Position numbers and translations under genes: made by a program. DNA of 64,000 bases, from contig CM076990.1 of NCBI GenBank assembly GCA_039090855.1, positions 197,909,232 through 197,973,231 of the forward strand, in the 5' to 3' direction. The DNA is from Macrothele yani (lineage: Eukaryota > Arthropoda > Arachnida > Araneae > Macrothelidae). Every line of letters starts with the position of its first letter. The stretch's first letter is position 1. The notes under the pieces were generated by a model. It had not been told where the DNA came from and did not search any database. It saw nothing but the letters and a program-made list of their open reading frames with translations. Of this stretch, positions 34,234 to 45,535 are shown one piece after another.

Positions 34234-36790
34234 GATGACATCATGACCAAAGTAAAGACCTTCAAGAGGCAATGAGCTGCACATACTGCCTGAAGAACTG
34301 ACCACCGTTGGACAACTGAAATACGGATGGCATTTTAATCGAAGTGAAGACCCTCAAGTGGCAATGGGCAGCACATATTGCCAAAAGAACTTACCACCGT
34401 TGGACAACTGAAGTACTAGACTGGATACCAAGAAACAGGAAAAAACCCAGAAGAGTGGATGAAATCATGATCGAAGTAAAGACCGCCAAGTGGTAAATCC
34501 CTGCACATGTTACCTGAAGAATTGACCACCGTTGGCCAACTGAAACACTAGGCTGGATACCAAAAGACAGGAAAAGACCCAGAACAGTGGATGACATCAT
34601 GATCCAAGTGAAGACACTGAAGTGGTAATGCGCTGGACATTTGCCTGAAGAACTGACCACCGTTGGAGAACTGAAATACTAGACTAGATACCAAAAGACA
34701 GGAAAAGACCCAGAACAGTGGATGATATTATGATCGAAGTGAAGACACTCAAGTGGCAATGGTCTGGATATTTGCCTGAAGAACTGACCACCGTTGGACA
34801 ACCGAAACACTAGACTGGATACCAAGAGGCAGAAAAAGACCCAGAAGAGTGGATGACATCATGATCGAAGTAAAGACCCTCAAGTGGCAATGGGCTGCAC
34901 ATATTGCCTGAAGAACTGACCACCGTTGGCCAACTGAAGCACTAGACTGGATACCAAAAGACAGGAAAAGACCCAGAACAGTGGATGACATCATGATCCA
35001 AGTAAAGACACTGAAGTGGTAATGCGCTGGACATTTGCCTGAAGAACTGATCACTGTTGGAGAACTGAAATACTAGACTAGATACCAAAAGACAGGAAAA
35101 CACCCAGAACAGTGGTTGATATTATGATCGAAGTGAAGACACTCAAATGGCAATGGTCTGGATATTTGCCTGAAGAACTGACCACCGTTGAACAACCGAA
35201 ACACTAGACTGGATACCAAGAGGCAGAAAAAGCCCCAGAACAGTGGATAACATCATGATCGAAGTAAAGACCTTCAACTGGCAAATCCTTGCACATATTG
35301 ACTGAAGAACTAACCACCGTTGGACAACTGAAATACTAGACTCGATACCAAGGGACGGGAAAAAAACCCAGAAGAATGGATGACATCATGATCGAAGTAA
35401 AGACTGCCAAGTGGTAAATCTGTGCACACGTTGCCTGAAGAACTGACCACCGTTGGACAACTAAAACGCTAGACTGGATACCAAAGGACAGGAAAAGACC
35501 CAGGGCACTGGATGGCATCATGATCGAAGTGAAGACACTCAAGTGGTAATGCGCTGGACATTTGCCTGAAGAACTGACCTCCGTTGGACAACTGAAATAC
35601 TAGACTGAATACCAAAACACGGGAAAAGACCCAGCAGAGTGGATGATATTATGATCGGAGTGAAGACCAAAAAGTGGCAATGGGCTGGACATTTTCCTGA
35701 AGAACTGACCACCGTTAGACAACTGAAATATTAGACTGGATACAAAGGGGCAGGAAAAAACCGGAAGAGTAAATGACTTCATGATCGAAGTAAAGACCCT
35801 CAAGTGGCAAAGGACTGCACATATTGCCAGAAGAACTGACCACCGTTGGATAACTGAAACGCTAGACTGGATACCAAAGGACAGGAAAAGACCCAGAGCA
35901 GTGGATGACATCATGATCGAAGTGAAGACACGCAAGTGGTAATGTGCTGGACATTTGTCTGAAGAACTGACCACCGTTGGGCAACTGAAATACTAGACTG
36001 CATACCAAAACACAGGAAAAGACCCAGAACAGTGGATGACATCATGATCCAAGTGAAGACCCTCAAGTGGCGATAGGCTGGACATTTGCCTGAAGAACTG
36101 ATCACCGTTGGACAACCGAAATACTAGACTGGATACCAAGGGGCAGAAAAAGACCCTGAAGAGTGGATGGCATCATGATCGAAGTAAAAACCCTAAAGTG
36201 GCAATGGGCTGCACATATTGCCCGAAGAACTGGCCACTGTTGGACAACTGAAATGTTAGACTGGATACCAAGGAACTGGAAAAGACCCAGAACAGTGGAT
36301 GACATCATGATCGAAGTAAAGACCCTCAAGTGGCAAATCCCTGCACATGTTGCCTGAAGAACTGATAACCGTTGGACAACTGAAACACTAGAGTGGATAC
36401 CAAAGAACAGGAAAATACCCAGAACAGTGGATGACATCATGATCGAAGTAAAGACCCTGAACTGGCAAATCCCAGCACATGTTACCTGAAGAACTGACCA
36501 CCGTTGGACAACTGAAACACTAGGGTTGGTACCAAGGGACAGGAAAAGACCCAGAAGAGTGGATGACATCATGATCGAAGTAAAGACCCTCAAGTGGCAA
36601 AGGACTGCACATATTGCCTGAAGAACTGACCACCGTTGGACAACTGAAATACTAAACTGCATTCCAAGGGGCAGGAAAAGACCCAGAACAGTGGATGACA
36701 TTATGATAGAAGTACGTTAAAGACCCTCAAGTGGCAATGAGCTGGTCATATTGCTAGAAGAACTGACAACCGTTGGACAATTGAAATGCT
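34234..36790 (+). repeat. 131/132-bp tandem array derived from the RTE ORF, about 20 copies
   Basis: The anchor ACCACCGTTGG (or a variant) falls at 34301, 34393, 34525, 34656, 34787, 34919, 35050, 35181, 35313, 35446, 35577, 35708, 35839, 35970, 36101, 36233, 36365, 36497, 36629 and 36766. Spacing is 131-133 except 92 for the first and 137 for the last. The unit matches a 44-codon stretch of the RTE protein (VEDIMIRVKSLKWQ to RDRKRPRR; residues about 900-943 of the intact copy). One readable piece encodes VDDIMIEVKTLKWQ twice in frame. Confidence 0.95.
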
Positions 36791-36970
36791 AGACTGAATA
36801 CCAAGGGACAGGAAAAGACCCAAAGGATATCCTTGGGGAAAATGGGTGGACGAAATTCGAAAGAACGTCGGAGTAACATATGAAAGAATATAACTCCAGA
36901 GAGAAAGTTGTGGAAAGACTTGGGAAGACCTTCATTCAGCAGTGGATTCAGAATGGTTGGAAATTATGAT

Positions 36971-37670
36971 GATATATACGCATCATAGTTTCTGTAATCA
37001 AAGCAAAACTGAAATGTGTTTCGCTGGTGTTTTTAAAAGGAAAACGAAGTGATTTTTTTTTCTGTTTTCTTACATTTCACGTTTGCATGTAAGAAAAAAG
37101 CAGTAATGATAAAGAGTAGTTACCCTTGATCTGGATCCACTCCTATGCGTTCAAGGGCGACAAACTTTAATTATTCATTTCGAATCTTGATAAAATGCCT
37201 GCGAACACCTTTCACTTTTAAATTTAGATATTTTTGTCTGAATACTTGCTCGTTACTTTCTAAAATTCAAAGCAACCCTTCTTACGAGATTATTTGCTCG
37301 CAACTCTGTCAGCGCCATGCCTCAAGTTATCGCTATGAAAACGTACACTCATAATTAGCTAAATTATTGAAATAACACCTTCCATATGTGAACTGTGCTT
37401 AAGAAATGTTGAGCCATATCAAATCTATATAAAATGATCAAATCTGGAATTAAATTTTGAATACATTTGCAAAATTCTCCATCCCCGTTTAGGACTAGTT
37501 ATTGTAAATATTAATAATGTATACATCCAGATCCGTCGGTCTCTCTGGAACGCTTGATGTCACAGCAACATCTGCATTGTTGCGCCATCACTTATTGAAT
37601 AATTCGTGTGTGCTCTCGCGATGTCAGAATGATTGCCTGCTATATAATAGTACACGATCACTTTTAGATG
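36971..37670. other. Unassigned sequence
   Basis: No feature recognised. Confidence 0.5.
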
Positions 37671-37671
37671 A

Positions 37672-37935
37672 CAAGGTGATCGCGTGCTAATTTAAAACAT
37701 TGGATAATTAATGATTCGAGTTCTATTTTTCCGAATAACAAAATTCGAATTAAATTTTTAATAACACAGCAAGTTGAGTTTGCACGTGATCACATTGAGA
37801 TGTCAAGGTGATCACGTGCTAATTTAAAACATTGAATTATCAATTATTCGAGTTCTATTTATTCGATCTACAAAATTCGAATTAAATTCTTAATATCACG
37901 GAAGGTTGCGTTTGTATATTAATTTAATTTAGCAC
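37672..37935. repeat. 132-bp tandem duplication
   Basis: CAAGGTGATCRCGTGCTAAT starts at 37672 and 37804. Both copies continue through TTTAAAACATTG and AAATTCGAATTAAATT. No coding capacity. Confidence 0.88.
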
Positions 37936-37989
37936 AATTCGAATATTAATTGACGGTTTAATTATTTTTCACTTTTTTAATTTAACTGA

Positions 37990-38440
37990 CTTTCCGAGTT
38001 TAGTGCTGATTATATTATACATTTTGCAAAATATCAGTCTATCTGAACGCTGTAACCTACAATAAAAACTGAAATCTTGAGATGTCAAAGTGAGCAAAAT
38101 TGCATCTGAAAGCAGATATCGCCCTAATAGCACATTTTCGAGAATTTAGATAGTTCCGATTTATTGTCTAGAATTCAGATGGCTATAATACCAGATGTTG
38201 CATTATTTTGTAGAAAAAGCTTTGCTACCAAGTTTCAAACTAACCGTCGAATAGGACAGTCTACAACAAGACGTGAAGGGAATAACAAGTGCGCTGGAGA
38301 AAAGGTCATTTAACGCGAAAGATCAAAGAAAAAGTTATTAAGGTAAGTCGACACGAAAACAACTTTCCGACTTTAGTGCTGATTATATTACACATTTTGC
38401 TAAATATCGATCTATCTAAACGCTCTGATCTACAATTGTT
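37990..38440. repeat. Direct repeat of ~75 bp, 369 bp apart
   Basis: TTTAGTGCTGATTATATTA with ACATTTTGC and TCTATCT downstream occurs near 37999 and 38368. Function unknown. Confidence 0.8.
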
Positions 38441-38716
38441 AAACAACAAATATTTTACACATAATGTTATTTATCGTGAGGTCTTTTGAAAAACGGAAAA
38501 AAATAGCATATAAATTTTAGTTCTAACTTGAATGAGTTCTTACCATATAAGTTTTTACCATGTTTCCTGATTTGTTTTCAATCTGCTTCAATTAAAAATT
38601 TCACTCCGTCACAGGACGGGCAACATCACTCTATATATTAATATTTATTTATAGCTTAAAAGCAAGTGTTTTAATATTCACTTTAAAACGTCGAGTTCCT
38701 TTTGTAACGTACCAGG

Positions 38717-38881
38717 AGATGTGACGTACCTGCCCGCAGGACGCACACGACATAAAGGCAGATAGGAATCAGAATAATCGTCCGCGTAGCTCAAATGGTA
38801 GAGCGACTTATTCCGGAATGAGTGGACCCGGGTTCGAACCCCGGCGCGGATAAAAATGACGGAGAAATTTACTTCGTTATA
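38717..38881 (+). mobile_element. tRNA-like SINE type 3, second copy
   Basis: The same leader, tRNA-like body (38780-38851) and tail as at 24291. Here the anticodon stem pairs better (ACTTA/TGAGT) but leaves an 8-base loop, unlike a real tRNA. A and B boxes are intact. GTGACGTACCTGCCCGCAGG is the left boundary. Confidence 0.85.
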
Positions 38882-39304
38882 CTTTGTTGCGCCGTTTTCA
38901 ACAGAGTCATTGAGACGAGCATGCTTTCGAGCCAGATTGGTGTCGAACAACAAGGGCTTACCCTAATGGTAAACCTCGTGAACGATGTTAAGTTCACGAT
39001 GAGAACAGAAATACACTAATGTATCTTTTCCAATGTATTACGCTGATGTTGGTGGCAGATGTTTATAGCTGTGTGTGGCTGAATCGAGGAAACGGGCTTA
39101 GTGACGATTATCAATACAGCAAAGCAAGAAAGGTTTAAATTCTTAATGCAGCTAGATAAAAGGAAACAAAATGCACCTGGGGATTCAGAAGTTTATAAAA
39201 TCATTGTTCGATATTAACACGTAACATTTTAATCTCTAAAACACTAGTATTTCCTCACTTTCCAGTGGAATTTTTCCTATATAGTGCTCCCGATTTTAAT
39301 CTCT

Positions 39305-39612
39305 GGGCCGCGGATGGCCTAGTGGTCAACGTTCGGGACTGCCATGGGAAATCTCAGGTTCGATCCTAGGCAGGTGCAAACGCTCGAACAACTAAATATC
39401 TGCCGTATTTCGGATGGGCATGTTAAGCCGTCGGACCACCGGGTACTGGCCCCCTTGGTAATAAATAAAGTCGTCTTCTTTTTAACTTGCTTCCGAGTCA
39501 CTTTACTATCGGGCACTCTAGCCCATATCTCCTAGCTTCCTGTTTCTAAGGGTTGTTTAAGACCTGGGGTTCGACACTCCCTTCCTGAAATCCTTTACAT
39601 ATGACCTGATCT
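39305..39612 (+). mobile_element. tRNA-derived SINE type 1
   Basis: Flanked by 13-bp direct repeats GATTTTAATCTCT (39292-39304, 39613-39625). The head has GGCCTAGTGGTCAACG and GGTTCGATCCT. It shares the body blocks with 7057-7378. Confidence 0.94.
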
Positions 39613-39749
39613 GATTTTAATCTCTTCTACTCCCCCCCCATTCACAAGAAGTCCATCAGACTGTATGAATGTAGAATCTGGACCTTATTTGGGGATCGTC
39701 CTCGTCCTCATCGATACGTGGCCTTTCGCGTTTCAGATGTCACTGGTGT

Positions 39750-40458
39750 TAACAGTGCGGGAGAAGCGTCTTGATGTCCCGACGTTTGCGCAAATGTAGC
39801 CGGAAAGCATTTTTTTCTGGGCATCAAAAGAGAGTGGGCGAAGCGTCTTGATGTCCCGATGTTTGCGCAGATGTAGCCGGAAAGCATATTTTTTCTGGGC
39901 ATCAGAAGAGAGTGGGAGAAGCGCCTTGATATCCCGATGTTTGCGCAGATGTAGCCGGAAAGCATATTTTTTCTGGGCATCAGAAGAGAGTGAGAGAAGC
40001 GTCTTGATGTCCCGATGTTTGCGCAGATGTAGCCGGAAAGCATATTTTTTCTGGGCATCAAAAGAGAGTGGGAGAAGCGTCTTGATGTCCCGATGTTTGC
40101 GCAGATGTAGCCGGAAAGCATGGACATCAGAAGAGAGATGGGAGAAGCGTCTTGATGTCCCGATGTTTGCGCAGATGTAGGCGGAAAGCATATTTTTTCT
40201 GGGCATCAGAAGAGAGTGGGAGAAGCGTCTTGATGTCCCGATGTTTGCGCAGATGTAGCCAGAAAGCATATTTTTTCTGGGCATCAGAAGAGAGTGGGAG
40301 AAGCGTCTTGATGTCCCGATGTTTGCGCAGATGTAGGCGGAAAGCATATTTTTTCTGGGCATCAGAAGAGAGTTTGAGAAGCGTCTTGATGTCCCGATGT
40401 TTGCGCAGATGTAGCCAGAAAGCATATTTTTTCTGGGCATCAGAAGAGAGTTGCGTGG
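39750..40458. repeat. 78-bp (26-codon) tandem array, 9 copies
   Basis: CGTCTTGATGTCCCGA falls at 39767, 39844, 39922, 40000, 40078, 40148, 40226, 40304 and 40382: spacing 77-78, once 70. Because 78 is a multiple of three, several frames stay open on both strands. The longest (40440-39733, minus) repeats MPRKNMLSGYICANIGTSRR plus six residues; another minus frame reads HLRKHRDIKTLL. No start context, splice signals or family match suggests a real protein. Confidence 0.93.
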
Positions 40459-41807
40459 TGGAGAAGCTTAGCTCACGTTACAGAGCATTCTGGCTCCGTT
40501 GATTACTAACGGACAAAGAAACAGAGATCAGCGGAAATACTTTCACTAAAAGAACTGTAAACATATCGCCAAATGAATTACATGTGGAACTTTCATTAAA
40601 CAGCATTTTTAAGTCTGAGCAAAGGCATCCTGACTCCTCCTTACTTGACGAGTATGGTCTAGTTTGACGAATCAAGTTAGCTTCCTCGATACATTTTTGA
40701 AAACAGAGGGAGTAACGACATCTTATGGTAGACGTAACCTATTTAAAATATGATGACACTTGCTGGATCTGAAGAATTAGTTAATGCTTGCGTAAAGCGG
40801 CGGAAAAGTGAGAGTGCCGCTACAATATTTAAAAAACAATTGGTAAATGAATCAGTTCTCTGTGTCCCAAATTCTATCTGTAATTTTTTTTAAAGATGAG
40901 GGAAACACAGTAGTGTTATTTATTACTTTTGAAAGCTTGAGAAGACGGCATCTTGCATGAATTTGTTCTAAAAACAGGGTAGAGAAGGGGAGTTTCTATT
41001 CAAAGAAATTCGTATCGAAAGTATGAGATACCATGTTTTGCAATTCAGTAAATAAATGACCGTATTAATATGCTTTAAATGCTTGCGTCTTGAGTTCTTT
41101 ACTTCAGTTGATGGCAATATTTTCATTCGATTAATTTATAATGTTATGAAAGTTGCGGAATATGTAAATGAAAAGTGAAACTCTGATGCGTTTGAATTAC
41201 AAAATCATGCAAAAGCAACATTGTAGTTACAGGTGCGGCATTTCAAAGCTGATGTGTCTCTTTATACATGTACATGACAAAAGAACAACTAAGGGTTATA
41301 TAATTCCTGACCGAGAATGAAAGTTCCTCCCAATTTGCCAAGTGAAAAATTTTATGGATCAAAAACTATGCACAAGTTCCTTTTTCCTTTGATAAGGATG
41401 AACACCGGGTTCGAATTTTCGTAAAAGCAAATTCATACAAGAAGAAAAAATCAAGAAAATTTTTTCAATATTCCATTTTGAAATTCTTGTAGCAATGCTG
41501 CACGCCATATAGTCATATATCACAAAGCTGACAAAGGTTTTCCTTTACTTTCGTCGAAATACGTGAGCATGCCACTGTACGCTCCAGACCTGGCTCCATC
41601 CAATTTGCGCTTCTAACTAATGGAACGATATTATTTTCCTTTAATAAAAAGATTTTGACAGGATATCTGTTAGTGAAAAATAATTTGACTATGCTGAAAA
41701 GTAATGATTAGAGCCCATTTAAGAGGGGGTGGGTCGGGGGATGCAATTCCGGGCCTGGCCTTTTTAAGGGGCTTATGCAGGATGCTTGAAGAATTGAGAG
41801 TTCCACA

Positions 41808-41838
<31 letters not shown>

Positions 41839-42224
41839 GCAGATAGCACGGAAAAACTATAAGAAACTGCTGTCTTGTGGAAAAAAATTTCTATTTCTTT
41901 CAGCTTTTTTTTTTGATAGAACACAAAAAATATATACATATATATATATTATCGCCCTCTGTTTATTCTCAAATCTTTCGAAAGAATTACAGAAGTTTTC
42001 AGTTTTTTTGTACACATATGTAATTGAGGGAAATTTTCATACATTAAGAATGTGTTTGAATCATGATATTTCGATCATATTATTTTGCCCACTACTTCGA
42101 TATAATATCAACAAGCTGAACCCGGGTAACCCTGGGGAAAGGATGGGGGGATTAAAGCAGAAAGCAGAACTGAACTGGTATCCATTTCTCAATCATGCAT
42201 TTTTACATTTTCTTGCTATCACTG
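40459..42224. other. Unassigned; poly-T and a possible mariner scrap
   Basis: A ~30-base T run lies at 41810-41838 and a short TA repeat at 41936-41950. Positions about 41570-41620 read YAPDLAPSNLRF-like, reminiscent of a mariner YSPDLAPxD motif, but too little remains to be sure. Confidence 0.4.
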
Positions 42225-42665
42225 ATTAGTCCATGTATCATGGGATAATGTATGAATCATGCTGCCACTGATTCGTCTATGAATCATGGGATAATGTCCA
42301 TGAAATTATCCCATGATTCAATCTTGCGACCATTGCTTCGTCCATGAATCATGGGATAATGTCCATGAAATTATCCCATGATTCAATCTTGCTACCATTG
42401 CTTCGTCCATGAATCATGGGATAATGTCCACGAAATTATCCCATGATTCAATCTTGCTACCATTGTTCGTCTATAAATCATGGGATAATGTATGAATCAT
42501 GCTATCACTGATTCGTCCATGAATCATGGGATAATGTCCATGAAATTATCCCATGATTCTATCTTGCTACCACTGATTCATCCATGAATCATGGGATAAT
42601 GTCCATGAAATTATCCCATGATTCAGCCTTGCTACCACTGATTCATCCATGAAACATGGGATCAG
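42225..42665. repeat. 65-bp tandem array in which each full unit is a perfect hairpin
   Basis: Units start ATCATGGGATAAT at 42283, 42348, 42413, 42477, 42523 and 42588 (last diverged at 42653). Full units contain ATCATGGGATAAT, a 9-base loop GTCCATGAA and ATTATCCCATGAT: 13-bp perfect arms. The 42226 and 42477 units are shorter (46 bp) because the second arm is missing. Confidence 0.94.
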
Positions 42666-43660
42666 TACGGCGGGGATATTTTTATGGCTTCCTCATCATA
42701 TTTCCTTCTGAGTATTTTTATTCATCCACCCATAGTGAAATTCTATATAGATGTTCCACTAATAGTGGGGCCTCAAAATACTGTCCAGCCCTTGGGCCCT
42801 CTGTCTTCTTAAATGCGCTCTGGTAATGATATACTGTATATATTATTACTGAATAAATTTCAAAAACTATACTCCTTAATTGTTTATGCTTTCCAATATG
42901 GAATATAAAAAGGTGAAAACTAATTCTACTTTCCCGCCCTTCAGAATTTCTTAAATATGCAAAGATTTTTCTGAAAGTACATCTGATGGTATCGTGCATG
43001 ACAGTAAACCTAACTGGCAAATCTTTCCGGCAAACTTCTCAAATGTATAATACTCTGACTAATCTTGATTTATAGGAACCGACAGCAAGAGTTTCAGATG
43101 TGTATACACCAGCTTACATTCATTGAAGGATTTTGTTGTTCTTTTGTCAATGAAAGATAAAAGCAGGAAATGTGGTTGATGAAGCAATAGTACAACCGAC
43201 AGAGACTGAAGAATGAAGTCGGCTCATGAAAGACTGTTGATTAAACAGTGAAATTCATTTTTCTATAGTGAGATAAAAATTTAAGTTCTGCAAATAAGAT
43301 ATCTTTGTTTTCTATCTTCCCTTCAAAGCACTGAGAGGATAAGTGAAGAATGTTTTCTGGAAAGGAATATGAGTTCGTATACCGGTTATCGATCTTATCT
43401 ATCTCTTGTGTCAAAAAGGCCGGACATTAAAGGTTCCGCAGGAAATCTCTCGCTCTCTTCTCTATGATAACAGAAGCTCACCCTTACTCACCATTTCCGA
43501 AAGTTCTTTCTCCTCTTTGTCAATGAGTACGAAGGGAAATTCCCGCCAACTGAAGCGAGGTCAATTTTAAGGTCCTAGATAAAGTGGAAATTATATATAC
43601 GGTCTCGGAGCATTAATGGACTGATATACATTTTATATCGTTATTCTTGGTCCCCTACAC
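42666..43660. other. Unassigned sequence
   Basis: No gene or repeat recognised. Confidence 0.5.
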
Positions 43661-43662
43661 TG

Positions 43663-44441
43663 TAAAAATATAAGTGGTGTGTAAAGTGGTGTGAATTCAC
43701 GAAAAATTCCTGAAAATAACGTGCAGCAAAGGGCCGGTAGGTTCCGTCTTTTAACGAAATTTCCGTTTTTAAAAATTTCTGGTTTTTTTTAACCTGTAGG
43801 TTTTCCGTAGTCCGTTCACTTCAGAAAAGTCCGTTTCGGGGTTTTCCGTATTATTTATAAGAAACTTCGCAAATTCATGGAGTGAATTTTTCAGCCTTTG
43901 TTGAGTACCCGTTTTTTTTTTTTTTTTTTTTTTCGGCTTTGGTGAGATTTGATCCTAGATTGTATTGTGTTGGCTCAACAAAAGCCTTACCGCTAAACCA
44001 AAAAACACACAAATTGCAGCTACATTCAAGGTAGAATTCTAGCTGCATGATGATGAAATGTGTGTTTTTTTATTGTTTTTTTTTTGTTTGTTTGTTTTTA
44101 TCATTAATGTGAGTAAATTAGTCGTTTTATTTCTCTTGAAGCTTATTATTTTTTTTGAATAGTTTTGTAATATATATATATATTCTATAGGAGGACTAAT
44201 CACAAATTCAGTATTATTTTCGTTGCGTTTTTCGAAGCAACAGAATGTTTTGGAACTTGAGATCTTTTTAAACTCACAATGACTTTCTCAATTATCTTTA
44301 AGAAAAGATGAAATATACTGTTTTATAGTATTATCTCACAAAAGTACTGAATATAAAATTTGCTCTTGATAGCTATAATAGCTTTTGCCACAACCACCTG
44401 CACAATAATTTAAGTACCCAGTTTCTTACGGTAACAACATA
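43663..44441 (+). mobile_element. CACTG-ended repeat, copy 4, left half only
   Basis: CACTGTAAAAATATAAGTGG is the best preserved terminus of the family. The left arm runs to GTTTCTTACGGTAACAACATA, where a mariner begins. The right half of the repeat is not present downstream. A tRNA-like minus-strand segment lies near 43940-44012, more decayed than in copy 3. Confidence 0.78.
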
Positions 44442-45100
44442 CAAAGGCCGCTCTATAAAAACTGATGGCATTTTTTTCGAGTTGGCAACAGCGCGAAGGG
44501 GGAATATAACCATGCAGACGACTAACTGTATTAAGGAAGTATCTATGGCAACAATTATTAGCCATGGCAGACGATTCTGGTTTTGTTATTGCGCAGTTGT
44601 TTAAGGCACGTCTGAATTTCGCCATACAGCTATGGAGGTGAGTGATTCAGCGTTAAGAAGTGAAATGCGTTGTGCGATAAAATTTTGCTTTCGTTTCGAT
44701 AAAACGGCTCCAGAAACATTTGATTTAATGAGAAAAGCTTACAAAGATAAATGTTTGGGTGAGTCAACGATTTTTAGATAGCGCCATGATTTCAAACAAG
44801 GGCGTTTGTCCGCAGAGCTCGCTCATGGGCCTGGCCGACCTGAAAGTGCTGTTACGGAGCGTATTGTTAACACTGTTTGGGCAATCCTTCCAGAAGATTG
44901 GCGAATGACGTGTGAAGACATAGCGGCGTCAACTATTATTTCAAAAACTTCGGCATTCCGCATTCTACGCGACAAATTACTGCTGCATCATGTGTGTTCC
45001 AGATGGGTACTTCATCACCTGACGAGAGAACAATTGTTAGCTAGAGTTCAGCTAGTAGACAGGAACTCAAGAGTATTCCAGAAACAGAGTTCCAGGTATA
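44442..45100 (+). pseudogene. mariner relic of a third family, 3' truncated, in copy 4
   Basis: The terminus after TA reads CAAAGGCCGCTCTATAAAAA. The coding part (ATG near 44633) gives MEVSDSALRSEMRCAIKFCF, DKTAPETFDLMRKAYKDKCL, a stop in the FRRHDFKQGR region, GPGRPESAVTERIVNTVWAI, TIISKTSAFRILRDKLLLHH and VCSRWVLHHLTREQLLAR. It ends before any catalytic Asp. The protein differs clearly from the two mariners at 24 and 27 kb. Confidence 0.83.
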
Positions 45101-45535
45101 TTTCCAGCAATGGCAATAGTGTCTAACTAAATGCATATAGCTGAAGAATGGGATTACTTCGAAGGCAACAGTAGGCGCTAGTGCACAGGTGCACACACAT
45201 TTTTTTCTACAGATCCATTCCGAGAATCATATTGTCATACCTCATAAATCTGTCTCTGTTACTGCTGTCCATAAAGAAATTGAAAAACTGTTCTTACAGA
45301 ACAATCTTGAAAGAAAACAGAAAGAAAATCTACCTGTTTTCATGGTCAACACGTGCGAAAGCAAATTTCTCCTCATGCACGAGTACAGTATTTTGACAAT
45401 CTGCAGGTACGTTACCAGGCTCATTTTTCTTTCTTTTATAAAACATGGTACATGCAGTAGCTTGAGTTCAATATTAAAGTAGGTATCTCCGAATTCTGAT
45501 ATAGAGATGATAAATATTTTATTTTTTATTTTTAT
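45101..45535. other. Unassigned sequence
   Basis: Nothing recognised. Confidence 0.45.

Larger units (their letters stand above)
33530..36970 (+). mobile_element. RTE LINE relic with an amplified C-terminal segment
   Basis: It opens with MIQELADKSEEVRLKLNLKK and MHNAFTRTEG, equivalent to the RTE region after the RT catalytic motif. Broken frames lead on to ERRILSVTEKQLRR, where a hAT-like MITE is inserted, then to the tandem array, and finally to KTFIQQWIQNGWKL near 36960, the true RTE C-terminus. The relic is thus collinear with the RTE at 55 kb on both sides of the array. Confidence 0.9.

Noticed and set aside
34391..36701. Hydrophobic minus-strand ORFs repeating SIMMSSTVLGLFL-like segments
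   Set aside because: They are antisense shadows of the RTE-derived tandem array.
39733..40440. A 235-residue repeat protein
   Set aside because: Openness follows from a 78-bp period with no stop in the unit; other frames on both strands are open too, and there is no start or splice context.
41570..41700. mariner fragment
   Set aside because: Only a YAPDLAPSNLRF-like motif remains; too short to claim.
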